DNA from: Curtobacterium sp. L6-1
GTDB lineage: Bacteria > Actinomycetota > Actinomycetes > Actinomycetales > Microbacteriaceae
DNA: 64,000 nucleotides
Assembly: GCF_018885305.1 (NCBI RefSeq)
Contig: NZ_CP076544.1
Coordinates: 1,426,001 to 1,490,000 of the forward strand
Direction: 5' to 3'
In this document: positions 35,228 through 46,316 of the stretch, in pieces
Layout of the letters: each line of letters opens with the position of its first letter
Numbering within the stretch: the first letter of the stretch is position 1
The notes under the pieces: generated by a model
What the model was told of the DNA's origin: nothing
The model's database searches: none
Seen by the model: only the letters and a program-made list of their open reading frames with translations
Translations under genes and position numbers: made by a program

Positions 35228-35908
35228 TCAGTTGCCGAAGCCCTGCGCCGAGGCCGGGGCCGGCGAGAAGCCGGACTGCTCGGTGCTGGCAGACGAGTCC
35301 AGCTCGGAGAGCTGGCTCTGGATGTAGCTCTTGAGCTGCGCACGGTAGTCGCGCTCGAAGGTGCGGAGCTCGTCGATCTTGCCCTCGAGCTGCGTGCGCT
35401 CCTGGTCGAGCACCGCGACGCGCTGGCGGTTCTGGTTCTCGGTGTCGGCGATGATCTGGCGCTGCTTGGCCTCGGCCTCGGAGACGAGGCGGGCGGCCTG
35501 GGCCTGACCCTCGGCGATGAGCGCGTCGCGCTTCTCGACGCCTTCGCGGACGTGCTCCTCGTGGAGACGACGCGCGAGCGTGAGGAGGTTCGTGGTGCCC
35601 TCGGTGTCCTCGTCCGGGTTGACCGTCGTGGTCGGCGCGGCGGCGGCGACCGGGGCCGGCTCGGGCGCTGCGGCGACGGGGGCCGGCTCGGGAGCGGGGG
35701 CCGGCGCGGGCTCGTCGTCCTTGGCGAGCGACGGCGCGGAGTCGGCCGACTGGAGGCGCTGCCGCAGCTCCTCGTTCTCCTGGTTCAGGCGACGCAGCTC
35801 GGCCACGATCTCGTCGAGGAAGTCGTCGACCTCGTCCTGGTCGTAGCCCTCGCGGAACTTGGTCGGCTGGAACCGCTTGTTGACTACGTCTTCCGGCGTC
35901 AAAGCCAT
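35228..35908 (-). CDS. divIVA: DivIVA/Wag31 polar growth protein
   Basis: 226 residues from the ATG at 35908, with GAGGTGA just upstream. The N-terminal DivIVA membrane-binding domain is clear (LTPEDVVNKRFQPTKFREGYDQDEVDDFLDEI, first residues only quoted in part), followed by a coiled coil. An Ala/Pro/Glu linker (~70-100) and a second long coiled coil (~110-205) come next. In actinobacteria this protein marks the poles and directs apical wall synthesis. It is followed directly by lspA. Confidence 0.93.
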   Translation of the reverse strand: MALTPEDVVNKRFQPTKFREGYDQDEVDDFLDEIVAELRRLNQENEELRQRLQSADSAPSLAKDDEPAPAPAPEPAPVAAAPEPAPVAAAAPTTTVNPDEDTEGTTNLLTLARRLHEEHVREGVEKRDALIAEGQAQAARLVSEAEAKQRQIIADTENQNRQRVAVLDQERTQLEGKIDELRTFERDYRAQLKSYIQSQLSELDSSASTEQSGFSPAPASAQGFGN

Positions 35909-36098
35909 TGCCGTCACCTCAATAGAACTGCTGAACGTGTGGAACCGGGGCCCTGCTGGCCGTCCGTGCTGAACGTACCAGCCCGGGTCCCGGTGCGGAT
36001 GTCCCGCCGGAGCGGGGCATCGATCCCGACCACCGTACACCGCGGGCGGGTCCGAACCGTGTCGGAGCGCCGCGTGGCGCGTGTCGGGACGATGCGGA

Positions 36099-36395
36099 TC
36101 AGACGAATCGGTAGGCCAGGGACTGGACCACGACGCGCAGGATGATCACGACGAGCATGACGATCGTCCACCCGAAGTCGAGCGCCACCGGCCCGAGCCG
36201 CAGCGGCGGCAGGACCCGGCGGACGGCCTTGATCGGCGGGTCCGTGACCGTGTAGACGAACTCCGCGACGACGAGCAGCACGCGCTGCGGTCGCCAGGAG
36301 CGGCTGAACGCCTGCACCATGTCGAAGGCGAAGCGCCCCCACATGATGAAGAAGTAGAGCGTGAGGAGTAAGGAGAGGATCGTGAAGATGAACAC
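36099..36395 (-). CDS. yggT: YggT family membrane protein
   Basis: 98 residues with two membrane helices (~3-20 and ~70-92) and the conserved central region VVAEFVYTVTDPPIKAVRRVLPPLR. YggT proteins sit next to sepF and divIVA in Gram-positive dcw clusters and are linked to division or envelope homeostasis, with no defined biochemical role. A hairpin at 36417-36444 separates it from sepF. Confidence 0.9.
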   Translation of the reverse strand: MFIFTILSLLLTLYFFIMWGRFAFDMVQAFSRSWRPQRVLLVVAEFVYTVTDPPIKAVRRVLPPLRLGPVALDFGWTIVMLVVIILRVVVQSLAYRFV

Positions 36396-36416
36396 GGTTC
36401 GGCTCGCTCGTCTCGT

Positions 36417-36444
36417 GTGACCGGGGCCGGTGTGCGCCGGTCAC
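36417..36444 (-). terminator. Hairpin between sepF and yggT
   Basis: GTGACCGG and CCGGTCAC pair over a 12-nt loop that can form a small inner helix. It may attenuate transcription after sepF or stabilise the processed 3' end; no T tract follows. Confidence 0.35.
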
Positions 36445-36512
36445 GGGGCGGGTGGGCCTGGGTGCCGGACGGACGACCGGGGCCCGTCGGACCCCGGCGC
36501 CGAGCGGACGGC

Positions 36513-37094
36513 TCAGGACTGGGCGAAGAAGTTCGCCTCGATGTCGGACTCTACCTCAGCAGGCTCGCCGCTCACTGCGATGTGCGCGGGCGACAGGAGG
36601 AAGACCTTGTTCGTCACGCGCTCGATCTTGCCGTACAGACCGAGGGACAGCCCGCTGGCGAAGTCGATCATGCGGCGGGCGTCCGTCTCGGTCATCTGCG
36701 AGAGGTTGATGATGACGGGGATGCCGTCACGGAAGCTCTCGGCGATGGACTGGGCGTCCTTGTACTCGCGCGGGTGGACGGTGAGGATCTCGTTCATTTC
36801 CTGGACCGGGGTCGCCTTCTGTGCGGTCGTGTGCGAGCGGCGGAGCGGGGTGACCTGCGCGCCGCGCTGGGAGGTGTGCTGGGGCTTCGCGGGCGCCGAC
36901 GGCGGGGTGGCCACGGGAGCGGCGGCCGCCGGGGCAGCGGCGGGGGCCGCGGCAGCGGGCGCCTCCTGCTGCGCGGCGGGCGCGGCGGCGGGCTGACGCG
37001 TCTGCGTCGGCGCGGCCGGCTGCTCGTCCTCGTACTCGAGTTCCTCGTCGGCGAGGCCGAGGTAGACCATCGTCTTCTTCAGGGGGTTGGCCAT
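36513..37094 (-). CDS. sepF: Cell division protein SepF
   Basis: 193 residues. The N-terminal membrane-binding helix [14 protein letters not shown] is followed by an acidic patch and an Ala/Pro-rich linker (~25-75). The C-terminal SepF domain (~95-185) has [19 protein letters not shown] and the dimer segment [23 protein letters not shown]. SepF anchors FtsZ to the membrane in bacteria lacking FtsA; no ftsA is present in this dcw cluster. Confidence 0.93.
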   Translation of the reverse strand: MANPLKKTMVYLGLADEELEYEDEQPAAPTQTRQPAAAPAAQQEAPAAAAPAAAPAAAAPVATPPSAPAKPQHTSQRGAQVTPLRRSHTTAQKATPVQEMNEILTVHPREYKDAQSIAESFRDGIPVIINLSQMTETDARRMIDFASGLSLGLYGKIERVTNKVFLLSPAHIAVSGEPAEVESDIEANFFAQS

Positions 37095-37137
37095 GGTTCC
37101 TCCGGGGGTCCGTGCTCGTTGGTGCCCTGTGTCGAGG

Positions 37138-37923
37138 CTAGGGCGCGTCCGGTCGTTTGCCGGTGATTGCGGTCCCGATCCGCAGGTGTGTCGCGCCCTC
37201 GGCGATCGCCTCGGCGTGGTCGCCGCTCATGCCGGCCGAGATGTCGGTCGCGGTGGGCTCGACCGTGCGGAGGCGCTCGGAGATCGTCCGCAGCCGGGCG
37301 AAGGCGGCACGCGGCTCCTCGTCGAGCGGTGCGACGGCCATGACCCCGCGCAGCCGCAGGGTCCCGGTCGCGAGGATCCGCTCCGCGAGTGCCTCGACCG
37401 CGTCCGGTGCGACGCCGCCGCGTCCGGGGTCGTCGGTCAGGTTCACCTGGACGAAGCCGTCGAGGACGCGCGGGTCCGGCTCGGCCTCGGTCGGGGCGAA
37501 GGCGTCGACGACGCTCGCACGGTCGAGGGACTGGACGACGTGGGCGTACCGACGCGCCTGCCGGGCCTTCTTCGACTGCAGCTGCCCGATGAAGTGCCAG
37601 GTGAGCGGCAGGTCGGCCAGTTCCGCGGCCTTGGCCTGCGCCTCCTGGTGGCGGTTCTCCCCCACGTCCGTCACACCGAGCCCGGCGAGCCGACGGACGA
37701 GCGCGGCGGGGTGGTACTTCGTGACGACGACGAGCGTCAGCTCGTCGGCCGTCCGTCCGGCGGCGCCGGCCGCGTCGGCGATGCTGCCGCGGACGGCGGC
37801 GAGCCGAGCCTCCAGCCCGGTGTCGGACTGGGCCCCGACCGCCGGTTCCGGAACGACGCGCAAGCGGCGTTCCGGCCGTGCCGGTTGGGAGAGGCTCGGC
37901 TCGCTCGGGTGCCCAGCGGTCAC
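37138..37923 (-). CDS. yggS: YggS family pyridoxal phosphate homeostasis protein
   Basis: 261 residues, a monomeric alanine-racemase-fold TIM barrel. The PLP-binding Lys lies in [15 protein letters not shown], and [14 protein letters not shown] and [16 protein letters not shown] phosphate-site segments are present (here [16 protein letters not shown]). It maintains free PLP levels and has no enzymatic reaction known. It lies 28 bp downstream of ftsZ; the YfiH/laccase-domain gene often found between them in actinobacteria is absent. Confidence 0.92.
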   Translation of the reverse strand: MTAGHPSEPSLSQPARPERRLRVVPEPAVGAQSDTGLEARLAAVRGSIADAAGAAGRTADELTLVVVTKYHPAALVRRLAGLGVTDVGENRHQEAQAKAAELADLPLTWHFIGQLQSKKARQARRYAHVVQSLDRASVVDAFAPTEAEPDPRVLDGFVQVNLTDDPGRGGVAPDAVEALAERILATGTLRLRGVMAVAPLDEEPRAAFARLRTISERLRTVEPTATDISAGMSGDHAEAIAEGATHLRIGTAITGKRPDAP

Positions 37924-37951
37924 GATGCGCTCGTGCTCACGTGGGACCGAC

Positions 37952-39118
37952 TCACTTCAGGAAGTCGGGGACGTCGAGTTCGTCGTCGTCGTCGAAGGCC
38001 GGGTCGGCGGCGCGCTGCGCCGGCGGCTCGTGCTCCTGCGAGGCCCAGGACGGCGTGCTGTGGCCGGAGTCCTCGATGCGGTTCGCGGACCCGGTGGCGA
38101 CGGGCACGGTGGCGCCGGCGTCGGGGTCGACGTAGCTCGAGCGACGCTCCTGGTGCTGCTGCTGCGAGGGCTCGCCGCCGTCGAAGCCCGCCGCGATGAC
38201 GGTCACGCGGACCTCGTCGCCGAGGGTGTCGTCGATGACCGCACCGAAGATGATGTTCGCTTCGGGGTGGACGGCCTCCTGCACCAGGCGGGCGGCGTCG
38301 TTGATCTCGAAGATGCCGAGGTTCGAGCCACCCTGGATCGAGAGCAGCACGCCGTGCGCTCCGTCGATCGAGGCCTCGAGCAGCGGCGACGCGACGGCGA
38401 GCTCGGCCGCCTTGATGGCTCGGTCGGCACCCCGCGAGGAACCGATGCCCATGAGGGCCGAACCGGCGCCCTGCATGACGCTCTTGACGTCCGCGAAGTC
38501 GAGGTTGATGAGACCGGGGGTCGTGATGAGGTCCGTGATGCCCTGGACACCGGCGAGGAGCACCTGGTCGGCGGTGGCGAACGCCTCGACCATGGAGATA
38601 CCGCGGTCGGAGATCTCGAGCAGGCGGTCGTTCGGCACGACGATGAGCGTGTCGACCTCGTCCTTGAGGCTCGCGACGCCGTTCTCGGCCTGGGACTGCC
38701 GACGCTTGCCCTCGAAGCCGAACGGCTTCGTGACGACGCCGATGGTCAGCGCGCCGATGGACTTCGCGATGCGCGCGACGACGGGCGCGCCACCGGTGCC
38801 GGTGCCACCACCCTCACCCGCGGTGACGAAGACCATGTCCGCGCCGGCGAGGGCTTCCTCGATCTCCTCGGCGTGGTCCTCGGCGGCGCGACGGCCGACC
38901 TCGGGGTCGGCGCCGGCACCGAGACCACGGGTGATCTCGCGACCGACGTCGAGCTTGACGTCGGCGTCGCTCAGGAGCAGCGCCTGCGCGTCCGTGTTGA
39001 TGGCGATGAACTCGACTCCGCGGAGTCCGAGCTCGATCATGCGGTTGACGGCGTTGACACCGCCGCCGCCGACACCGACCACCTTGATGACGGCGAGGTA
39101 GTTGTGGTTCGTGGTCAC
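37952..39118 (-). CDS. ftsZ: Cell division GTPase FtsZ
   Basis: 388 residues from the GTG at 39118, with GGAGG about 10 nt upstream. FtsZ polymerises at midcell into the Z ring. The tubulin signature [12 protein letters not shown], the first loop [15 protein letters not shown] and the T7 region [14 protein letters not shown] are intact. The linker (~315-375) is short and Gln/Ser/Asp-rich. The conserved C-terminal peptide reads [11 protein letters not shown], the binding site for SepF and FtsW. A 195-bp gap before it, AT-rich by local standard, probably holds its own promoter. Confidence 0.96.
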   Translation of the reverse strand: MTTNHNYLAVIKVVGVGGGGVNAVNRMIELGLRGVEFIAINTDAQALLLSDADVKLDVGREITRGLGAGADPEVGRRAAEDHAEEIEEALAGADMVFVTAGEGGGTGTGGAPVVARIAKSIGALTIGVVTKPFGFEGKRRQSQAENGVASLKDEVDTLIVVPNDRLLEISDRGISMVEAFATADQVLLAGVQGITDLITTPGLINLDFADVKSVMQGAGSALMGIGSSRGADRAIKAAELAVASPLLEASIDGAHGVLLSIQGGSNLGIFEINDAARLVQEAVHPEANIIFGAVIDDTLGDEVRVTVIAAGFDGGEPSQQQHQERRSSYVDPDAGATVPVATGSANRIEDSGHSTPSWASQEHEPPAQRAADPAFDDDDELDVPDFLK

Positions 39119-39313
39119 GTCTGTCCGGCCTCCGGTCAAAACCCTCAACCTGTACTTGAAGTTCAGAGTTCTAGCTGCTATGAATCGTGCTGGCCCCGAC
39201 GCTACGGGTGTCGTCCCGTCGGGGACGACCCGCCACGCCGCGTGTCGGCGATGCGACGGGACAATCCGGCGCGTCGTGTCCCGGCTGCCGGACCGGCCAC
39301 CCGGCCGACAGGG

Positions 39314-40924
39314 TCAGGACCGGGGTCGGATGATGCCGTTGTCCGGCGCCGACACGTCGAACTCGACCTTCGCGTCGGGAGCCCGCTTCGCGTGGTCCGC
39401 CACGAGCGCCGCCAGCAGCCGGGCCTTCGCCGCGGACTCGTCCGGGCTCCCCCACACCACGGTCGAGCCGTCGCGCATGCTCAGGGTCACGTCGTCCGAG
39501 GTGGACGCCGCGATCCCGGCGACCTGGTCCCGGACGCTCGAGGGCATCGCGAGGACGACCTCGGTCATGGTGCGGAACACGCTCGAGCCGAGCGTCGTGC
39601 GACCGACGTCCGCGATCGGCACGTCGCCGGGCTTCTTCGTCGTCGACTGCACGACGATCCCGGCCGGGTCGACGAGGTCGTACGACTTCCCGGACCGCAC
39701 GGCGACGACCGGGGTGCGCTCGGTGACCGTGACGACGAGTGTGTGCGGCGGCTCCTCCTCGGTCACGTAGCTCTCGATGAGGGGGAACCCGCCGATCCGG
39801 TCCTTCACCTCGTCGAGGTCGATGCGCGCGAGCGGCGTCCCGATCTGCCCGGACAGTGCCGCGCGGACCTCGGCGGCGTCCACCCGGTCCGTGCCCTTGA
39901 CCTCGATCGTGCGGAGGGCCATCAGCGGCGAGTAGACAGCCACCAGGATCGACGCCACGAGCACCGCGACGACACCGCCGGCCGCGATCCAGGCGGCGCG
40001 CCGGTGCCGGCTGCGCCGCGTGAAGCGCCGGACCTCGGCACGCTCGAGCAGGCGGCGGCGCTTGCGGGCGATGCGCGCCTCGCGTGCCGTCTCGGCAGCG
40101 CGGACGCGGGCGCCGATCGGCGTGGCGTGCGGGACGTGGCTCGCGACGTCGGCGTGTGGGGCGGTCGCGGTGTGCGGGTCGTCGACGCTGGCGCCCTGGT
40201 CGTCGCCGACGGCGCGGTCCGGCCGGGAGGCGCGCCCCGCCTCCGGCGCGCTCGTCCCGCGTTCGCCCGGCGCGGGGTTGCTCGACGCCGCCCCGCTCCG
40301 CGCCGGGGCGCGGTCGCCCGGGGCACCGTCACGCAGGTCGCTGGTGCCCGACTCGCTCCGGCCAGACTCGCTCCGGCCTGACTCGCTCCGGCCAGACTCG
40401 CTCCGGCCCGACTGGATCCGCCCCGACTGGATCCGCCCCGACTCCCTCCGGCGAGGCTCGGTCCGCCCCCGTCCGGGCCGCCCCGATCCGGTCCGCCCCG
40501 GGTCGAGGACGTCGGTCGCGTCGGCGTCGCCGGTGACCGACGACGAGGACGGTCGCGACGTGGCAGGCGGTGTGGCCCGCGGCGACGCGAAGAGGCCCTC
40601 GAGCTCGGCGACCGCGCCGTCGTCGTGCGAGCCACCCTCGCCGGGCAGCTCGGTGCCGTCGGGAACACCGGTGACGTCGGGCAGCTCGGGCAGCCCGGAC
40701 GCCGACGAGGCCACCCGGTCGGACCGGGCGGACCCATCGGGGGCGTCGCCGACCGCACCCGGTGCGCGGGAGCCGCGACGGGCCTCCCGGACGCCGTCGA
40801 GTGCAGCGCGGAACCCGCGCGCGCGGGACGGCCGCGGGGCCGTGCGGGACCGGTCGGCAGCGTCCGGCTGCTCCTGCTGCGCGTCGAGCCCGGCGTGTTC
40901 GTCGAACCCCTCGGGGCGCTTCAC
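39314..40924 (-). CDS. ftsQ: Cell division protein FtsQ with long repetitive N-terminal extension
   Basis: 536 residues from a GTG overlapping the murC stop as GTGA. The first ~308 residues are cytosolic, low-complexity and charged; residues 161-193 are five-residue repeats (SGRIQ twice, SGRSE four times). A basic stretch ([23 protein letters not shown]) leads to one membrane helix (~309-333). A POTRA domain (~334-405, starting [21 protein letters not shown]) and the FtsQ beta domain follow. Typical FtsQ is ~250-330 residues. FtsQ joins FtsB/FtsL to activate septal synthesis. Confidence 0.9.
   Translation of the reverse strand: MKRPEGFDEHAGLDAQQEQPDAADRSRTAPRPSRARGFRAALDGVREARRGSRAPGAVGDAPDGSARSDRVASSASGLPELPDVTGVPDGTELPGEGGSHDDGAVAELEGLFASPRATPPATSRPSSSSVTGDADATDVLDPGRTGSGRPGRGRTEPRRRESGRIQSGRIQSGRSESGRSESGRSESGRSESGTSDLRDGAPGDRAPARSGAASSNPAPGERGTSAPEAGRASRPDRAVGDDQGASVDDPHTATAPHADVASHVPHATPIGARVRAAETAREARIARKRRRLLERAEVRRFTRRSRHRRAAWIAAGGVVAVLVASILVAVYSPLMALRTIEVKGTDRVDAAEVRAALSGQIGTPLARIDLDEVKDRIGGFPLIESYVTEEEPPHTLVVTVTERTPVVAVRSGKSYDLVDPAGIVVQSTTKKPGDVPIADVGRTTLGSSVFRTMTEVVLAMPSSVRDQVAGIAASTSDDVTLSMRDGSTVVWGSPDESAAKARLLAALVADHAKRAPDAKVEFDVSAPDNGIIRPRS
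40350..40454 (-). repeat. 15-bp in-frame tandem repeat in ftsQ
   Basis: Seven consecutive 15-bp units on the plus strand: GACTCGCTCCGGCC(A/T/C) four times, GACTGGATCCGCCCC twice and a degenerate GACTCCCTCCGGCGA. They encode the pentapeptides SGRSE and SGRIQ. More decayed copies continue to about 40500. Copy number should vary by slippage without breaking the frame. Confidence 0.9.
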
Positions 40925-42345
40925 CGGCCCGCGGCCCCGGGCTCGTCGTGCAGCGCGGTGAGCACCTGCGGGATGATCCGGTACACGTCGCCGCAGCTCA
41001 GGGTCATGATGATGTCGCCGTCGCGGGCGACCGCGGCGGCCCGGGCGGAGGCCTCGGCCCAGTCCGGCAGGTAGTCGACGCGGTCCTGGTCGGCGAAGCG
41101 CTCCTGCACGAGGGCTCCGGTGACGCCGGGCTCCGGGTCCTCCCGGGCGCCGTAGACGTCCAGGACGACCGTGTGGTCGGCCAGGTCCTCGTAGACGGCG
41201 GCGAAGTCGCCGGCCATCATCCGGGTGCGCGAGTACAGGTGCGGCTGGTGGATCGCGATGATCCGGCCGTCGCCGACGACGTTGCGCGCGGCGCGCAGGG
41301 CAGCGGCGACCTCGGTCGGGTGGTGGGCGTAGTCGTCGTACACCGAGACGCCGCGCTCGACGCCGTGCAGCTCGAACCGGCGCTCGGTCCCGCCGAACGC
41401 CTCGATGCCGCGCACCGCGTCGGCGGGCTCGACGCCCAGGCCGACCAGGACCGCGAACGCGCCGGCCGCGTTGACCGCGTTGTGCCGACCGGGCACGCGG
41501 AGCGCCAGGTGGTACGCGGTGTCGTTCCACCGCAGGTCGACGCCGACCCCGGCGCCCTCGTCGACGCGCTCGATGCGGACGTCGGCGTCCTCGGCCTCGC
41601 CGAAGGTCACGATCTCGGGCGCGTCCGGACGGGCACGGAGGCCCTCGGTCACGCGGACCGCGCCGGCGTCGTCGCTCGAGACCACGACACGCTCGCGGGC
41701 CTTCGCGGCGAACTCGACGAACGCGTCGATGAACGCCTGCTCGCTGCCGTAGTGGTCGAGGTGGTCCGGGTCGACGTTCGTGATGAGCGCGACGGCGACG
41801 TCGTAGAGCAGGAACGAGCCGTCGGACTCGTCGGCCTCGACGACGAACAGGTCGCTGCTGCCGGGCGCGGAGCTCGTGCCGAGCGACTGGATGACACCGC
41901 CGTTGACGAAGCTCGGGTCGAGGCCCAGCTCGACCAGCGCCGTGACGACCATGCCGGTGGACGTGGTCTTGCCGTGCGCACCGGCGACCGCGACCAGGCG
42001 GTGCGAGGAGATGAGGGCGGCGAGGGCCTGCGACCGGTGGAGCACGGGCAGACCGCGGCGCTTCGCCTCGAGCAGCTCGGGGTTGTCCGGCCACAGGGCG
42101 CTCGTGACGACGACGGTGTCCGCGTCTTCGAGGTTGGCGGCGTCGTGGCCGATCCGCACCTCGGCACCGAGCTCGCGCATGCGACCGGTCGTCGCGGTCT
42201 CGCGCGAGTCGCTGCCCGAGACGCGGTGGCCGGCGGCCAGGAACATCCGGGCGATGCCGCTCATGCCGGACCCGCCGATGCCGACGAAGTGCACCGTGCC
42301 CAGGTCGTCGGGGATCGGCTGGGTGAGGTCCGGCTTGATGGTCAT
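40921..42345 (-). CDS. murC: UDP-N-acetylmuramate--L-alanine ligase
   Basis: 474 residues. It adds the first stem-peptide residue to UDP-MurNAc. The N-terminal UDP-binding loop [17 protein letters not shown], the ATP P-loop [13 protein letters not shown] and the ligase-family [15 protein letters not shown] are clear. The ATG overlaps the murG stop (ATGA), and its stop overlaps the ftsQ start. The residue added is usually L-Ala; in B-type peptidoglycans of this family it can be Gly, which sequence reading cannot decide. Confidence 0.95.
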   Translation of the reverse strand: MTIKPDLTQPIPDDLGTVHFVGIGGSGMSGIARMFLAAGHRVSGSDSRETATTGRMRELGAEVRIGHDAANLEDADTVVVTSALWPDNPELLEAKRRGLPVLHRSQALAALISSHRLVAVAGAHGKTTSTGMVVTALVELGLDPSFVNGGVIQSLGTSSAPGSSDLFVVEADESDGSFLLYDVAVALITNVDPDHLDHYGSEQAFIDAFVEFAAKARERVVVSSDDAGAVRVTEGLRARPDAPEIVTFGEAEDADVRIERVDEGAGVGVDLRWNDTAYHLALRVPGRHNAVNAAGAFAVLVGLGVEPADAVRGIEAFGGTERRFELHGVERGVSVYDDYAHHPTEVAAALRAARNVVGDGRIIAIHQPHLYSRTRMMAGDFAAVYEDLADHTVVLDVYGAREDPEPGVTGALVQERFADQDRVDYLPDWAEASARAAAVARDGDIIMTLSCGDVYRIIPQVLTALHDEPGAAGR

Positions 42346-43490
42346 GGTTCCTCCGTGCTGCTGGTGCTGCTGGTGCTGCTGGTGCTGCTGGTACCGGTGC
42401 CGGCTCGGCGGCTGCGGGCGGACCGGGCGGCCGCGAGGACCAGCTCGGTCATGCGGTCCGCGCCGTCGCGGTGGCCGACGCTGCCGGACCGGACGGCCAT
42501 GTCGGCGATGCCCGCGCGGTCCTCCAGCAGGGTCAGCAGGTGCAACGTGACCCACTCCGGGGTGAATTCCTCGTCCGCGACCAGGACCGCTCCCCCGGCG
42601 GCGACCACGTCGCGCGCGTTGTGGCGCTGCTCGCCGTTGCCGACCGGGTACGGCACGAGCACGCTCGGCAGTCCGACCGCCGTGAGCTCGCAGACCATGC
42701 CGGCGCCGGAGCGCGAGACGACGAAGTCCGCGGCGGCGTAGGCCAGGTCCATGCGGTCGCAGTACGGCAGTACGTGGTAGCCGTCCAGGTCGCTCGGCCC
42801 GATGTCCGAGGCGGCGCCGACGACGTGCAGGACCTGCCACCCGGCGCCGAGGATCGTCGCCGCCGCCTGGTGCACCGTGCGGTTGATGCTCCGGGCGCCC
42901 GAGGAGCCGCCGGTGACGAGCAGCACGGGCTTGTCCGGGTCGAGGCCGAACTCCGCGAAGCCCGCGGCACGTTCGGCACGGCGGTCCAGGCGCTCGACCT
43001 CGCGACGGAGGGGCATGCCGACCACGCGCGAGTGCGGCAGGCGGGTGTTCGAGAACGTGACACCGACGTGGTCGGTGAGCACCGCGGCCATCCGGTTCGC
43101 CAGACCCGGCTTGGCGTTCTGCTCGTGCACCACGATCGGCGTGCCGGTGCGCTTCGCGGCGACGTACGCCGGCGCGGCCGCGTAGCCCCCGACACCGAGG
43201 ACGACGGCGATCTCGCGCTCGCGGATGATCTGCTCCGTGCGGCGGACGGCCGACCAGAACGCGCCCGGGAACCGGAGGGCGGCGCCGTTCAGCTTCCGCG
43301 GGAACGGCAGGCGCGGGATGGTCACGAGCTCGTAGCCGCGCATCGGGACGAGGCGGGACTCGAGCCCCTCGGCGGTGCCGAGCACCAGGACCTCGTCCTC
43401 CGGCGACCGCTGGGTCAGCCGGTCGGCGACCGCGAGCAGGGGGTTCACGTGGCCGGCGGTCCCGCCGCCGGCGAAGAGGAAGCGGCTCAC
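42342..43490 (-). CDS. murG: UDP-GlcNAc:lipid I N-acetylglucosaminyltransferase
   Basis: 382 residues. It converts lipid I to lipid II on the inner membrane face. The N-terminal [16 protein letters not shown] loop, [26 protein letters not shown] and the donor-site [13 protein letters not shown] match MurG. The last 16 residues are a TSS repeat (STSSTSS pattern) coded by a 9-bp tandem repeat that overlaps the murC ribosome-binding region. ATGA overlap with murC; its ATG overlaps the ftsW stop. Confidence 0.95.
   Translation of the reverse strand: MSRFLFAGGGTAGHVNPLLAVADRLTQRSPEDEVLVLGTAEGLESRLVPMRGYELVTIPRLPFPRKLNGAALRFPGAFWSAVRRTEQIIREREIAVVLGVGGYAAAPAYVAAKRTGTPIVVHEQNAKPGLANRMAAVLTDHVGVTFSNTRLPHSRVVGMPLRREVERLDRRAERAAGFAEFGLDPDKPVLLVTGGSSGARSINRTVHQAAATILGAGWQVLHVVGAASDIGPSDLDGYHVLPYCDRMDLAYAAADFVVSRSGAGMVCELTAVGLPSVLVPYPVGNGEQRHNARDVVAAGGAVLVADEEFTPEWVTLHLLTLLEDRAGIADMAVRSGSVGHRDGADRMTELVLAAARSARSRRAGTGTSSTSSTSSTSSTEEP
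42355..42393 (-). repeat. 9-bp tandem repeat at the murG 3' end
   Basis: CTGGTGCTG repeats about four times on the plus strand, coding the Ser/Thr tail of MurG. It lies 10-48 bp upstream of the murC start. Confidence 0.85.
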
Positions 43491-44824
43491 CGCAGGGCTC
43501 CGTTCTGGGTCCCGGGGTGCGGGACGGTGGTGCGGGCCGCGGCGCTGCCGTGGCCGGCGCGGCGGGTCGAGGCAGCGGGCAGGTCACGGGCGAAGGACAG
43601 CACGACACCGATCGCGACGAGGGTCATGATGAGCGCCGAACCACCGGCGGAGATGAGCGGCAGGGGTACACCGAGCACCGGCAGCAGCCCGAGCACGACG
43701 GCGATGTTGACGAGCGCCTGGCCGATGACCCAGGCGAGCACGCCACCCGTGACGGTGCGGGCGAAGGGGTCCGGCGAGAGACGGATGACGCGGACCATGC
43801 CGATCGCCAGCACGACGAAGAGGGCGAGGACGACGACGGCGCCGATCAGCCCGAGCTCCTCGCCGACGATGGCGAAGATGTAGTCGTTGTCGGCCTCCGG
43901 CAGCCACGACCACTTGAGCTTCGAGTTGCCGAGCCCGACGCCGAACACGCCACCGGACGCGAGTGCCCACATGCCGTGCACGGGCTGCCAGCAGATGTCC
44001 TGCGCCTGGTTCGAGTCGGTGCAGCCGGACAGCCACGCGCTGATGCGGACCTGACGGGAGCTCGACGCCATCGTGACGACCGGCAGCATCACCGCGATCG
44101 CGGCCAGGCCGACACCGAGGTGCCGCAGCCGTGCGCCGCCGACGAACAGGGCGCCGAACACCAGGATGACCATGATCATCGCGGTGCCCTGGTCGCCGCC
44201 GAGCAGCACGAGCCCGATCGACACGGCCGACGCCAGGCCGACCGGGATGAAGACCTCGCGCCAGTCGTGCAGCTTCTCGCGCTTGCGGAACAGCACCGCC
44301 CCTATGCCGAGCGCGAGGGCGAGCTTGAGGACCTCGGACGGCTGCGCACTGAAGCCGCCGACGCCGATCCAGTTCCGGTTGCCCTGCACGTCGATGCCGA
44401 TCGGGGTGAACACGAGGAGCTGGAGCACGAGGCCGGCACCGAGGACCCGCATCGCCCAGCGACGCCAGAAGTCCGCGGAGAACCGGCTCACCACGAGCAT
44501 GAGCGGCACCCCGATGAGCGCGTACAGGCCCTGCTTCGCGAACGCGCCGAAGAAGCCGTGCTTGTACCGGTACTCCTCGACGCTCGAGGACGACAGCACC
44601 ATCACGACGCCGAAGACGACGAGGAAGAGCGTCACGCCGAGGATCGTGTAGAACGTCGTCGACTCGGCGACGAACACGTTCTTGACCGCGACGACCGCAC
44701 CGTTCGACCGACGGCGTGCACCCTCCACCCCGGAGGTCACGCGGGCGCCGGCCGCCGCTCCGGCCGCGCCGGCACGGGCCCGTGCGCTACGGCCGTTCGT
44801 CGGCAGATCCGTCGGTGTCGCCAT
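43487..44824 (-). CDS. ftsW: Septal peptidoglycan polymerase FtsW
   Basis: 445 residues from the ATG at 44824, supported by GGGAGG 8-9 nt upstream; the start lies inside the 3' end of murD (38-bp overlap). A ~45-residue basic, Ala-rich cytosolic N-terminus precedes about ten membrane helices of the SEDS family. The segments [33 protein letters not shown] and [21 protein letters not shown] mark the catalytic core. FtsW polymerises lipid II at the septum with its partner FtsI, encoded in the same cluster. Confidence 0.94.
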   Translation of the reverse strand: MATPTDLPTNGRSARARAGAAGAAAGARVTSGVEGARRRSNGAVVAVKNVFVAESTTFYTILGVTLFLVVFGVVMVLSSSSVEEYRYKHGFFGAFAKQGLYALIGVPLMLVVSRFSADFWRRWAMRVLGAGLVLQLLVFTPIGIDVQGNRNWIGVGGFSAQPSEVLKLALALGIGAVLFRKREKLHDWREVFIPVGLASAVSIGLVLLGGDQGTAMIMVILVFGALFVGGARLRHLGVGLAAIAVMLPVVTMASSSRQVRISAWLSGCTDSNQAQDICWQPVHGMWALASGGVFGVGLGNSKLKWSWLPEADNDYIFAIVGEELGLIGAVVVLALFVVLAIGMVRVIRLSPDPFARTVTGGVLAWVIGQALVNIAVVLGLLPVLGVPLPLISAGGSALIMTLVAIGVVLSFARDLPAASTRRAGHGSAAARTTVPHPGTQNGALR

Positions 44825-46316
44825 CGGCGTCGCCTCCCAGGTGCTCGTGGACCGCTGCCGCGAAACGCTCGCCCCGGTCGGCGTAGGAACCGAACTGGTC
44901 GAACGACGCTGCGGCCGGGGCGAGGAGGACCGTGTCGCCCGGTCGCGCGACCGATGCGGCATGCCGGACCGCCTCGGGCATGACCTGCTCAGTGTCCGTC
45001 GCTTCCACCTGGAGCACCGGGACCGCGGGGGCGTGTCGTGCGAATGCCTCGAGCACGGGCGCGCGGTCGGTACCGATGACGACGACGCCCCGGACGCCCG
45101 GGCCGAAGCGTTCGACGAGTCCGTCGATGTCGACGCCCTTGAACAGGCCGCCGACGATCCACACGACCGGGTCGAACGCGGACAGGGACGCCGTCGCGGC
45201 GTGCGGGTTCGTCGCCTTCGAGTCGTCGACCCACGCGACCCCGTCGGCCGTGGCGACCGCCTCGGTGCGGTGGTGGTCGGCCCGGAAGCCCTGCACGGCG
45301 GTGCGGATCGCGCTCGGCTGCACGGCGGCGGCACGCGCGAGGGCGGCCGCTGCCAGGACGTTCGCGGTCATGTGCGGGCTGTCGAGTCCGGCGGCCTCGA
45401 GGTCGGCGAGGGTCGCCAGCTCGAGGGCGCTGTTCCGACGGTCGCCGGTGAACGCGCGGTCGCAGAGCACGTCGTCGACGATCCCGACGTCGCCCGGAGC
45501 CGGGACGCCGAGCGAGAAGCCGACGGCACGGCAGCCCTCGACCACGTCGGCTTCCTCGACCATGTGCCGGGTGACCTCGTCGGCCGTGTTGTAGACGCAG
45601 GCCATCACGGTGCGCTCGTAGACCTTGCCCTTGGCGGCGCGGTACGCCTCGGCGGACCCGTGCCACTCGAGGTGGTCGTCGGCGATGTTCAGGCAGGCCG
45701 AGGCGAGCGGCACGACGGCGCCGGGACCGGTGGTCGGCATCGAGTGCAGCTGGTGGCTGGACAGCTCGACGACCAGGACGTCGAAGCCCTCCGGGTCACG
45801 GACGACGTCGAGCACCGGCACGCCGATGTTCCCGCACGCCACGGCGCGGAGCCCGCCGGCCGTGAACATGGCGGTCGCGAGCTGCGTCGTCGTGGTCTTG
45901 CCGTTCGTCCCCGTGATGGTCACCCAGGGCGCGGCGACCGGCCCGCGCACGACCTTGTCGCGGACGCGCCAGGCGAGTTCGATGTCGCCCCAGACGGCGG
46001 CGTGCTCGACGGCCCAGACCACGGTCGGGTTGTGCGGCGGGAGGCCCGGCGACACCACGACCACGTCCGGCGCCTGCTCGACCAGCGCGGCCGGCACCGT
46101 GTCGAGCGGCGCTTGCACGAAGCGGACGCCGATCACGTCGAGCAGCTCGACGCTGTCGGCGGGGGCGTCGGTCGAGTAGACGACGACCTCGCTGCCGAGC
46201 TCGGCGAGCGTGTCGGCGACCGAGAAGCCCGTGGCCCCGAGGCCGAGCACCGCCACCCGCAGGCCCTTCCAGCCCTCCGCGTACCAGCTGTCGAGACCGT
46301 TCAGGCGTTCATCCAT
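44787..46316 (-). CDS. murD: UDP-N-acetylmuramoylalanine--D-glutamate ligase
   Basis: 509 residues. It adds D-Glu to UDP-MurNAc-L-Ala (or -Gly). The dinucleotide-like [17 protein letters not shown] start, P-loop [26 protein letters not shown] segment (here [12 protein letters not shown]) and [11 protein letters not shown] are diagnostic. A short Asp/Gly-rich tail follows residue ~490. The start overlaps mraY by 8 bp and the end overlaps ftsW. Confidence 0.95.
   Translation of the reverse strand: MDERLNGLDSWYAEGWKGLRVAVLGLGATGFSVADTLAELGSEVVVYSTDAPADSVELLDVIGVRFVQAPLDTVPAALVEQAPDVVVVSPGLPPHNPTVVWAVEHAAVWGDIELAWRVRDKVVRGPVAAPWVTITGTNGKTTTTQLATAMFTAGGLRAVACGNIGVPVLDVVRDPEGFDVLVVELSSHQLHSMPTTGPGAVVPLASACLNIADDHLEWHGSAEAYRAAKGKVYERTVMACVYNTADEVTRHMVEEADVVEGCRAVGFSLGVPAPGDVGIVDDVLCDRAFTGDRRNSALELATLADLEAAGLDSPHMTANVLAAAALARAAAVQPSAIRTAVQGFRADHHRTEAVATADGVAWVDDSKATNPHAATASLSAFDPVVWIVGGLFKGVDIDGLVERFGPGVRGVVVIGTDRAPVLEAFARHAPAVPVLQVEATDTEQVMPEAVRHAASVARPGDTVLLAPAAASFDQFGSYADRGERFAAAVHEHLGGDADGDTDGSADERP

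Noticed and set aside
40350..40454. CRISPR-like array
   Set aside because: Units are contiguous 15-mers without spacers and are translated in ftsQ.
37157..42741. Plus-strand frames of several hundred to more than 1000 codons across ftsZ, ftsQ and murC
   Set aside because: They lie antisense to well-supported dcw genes and show no recognisable domain.
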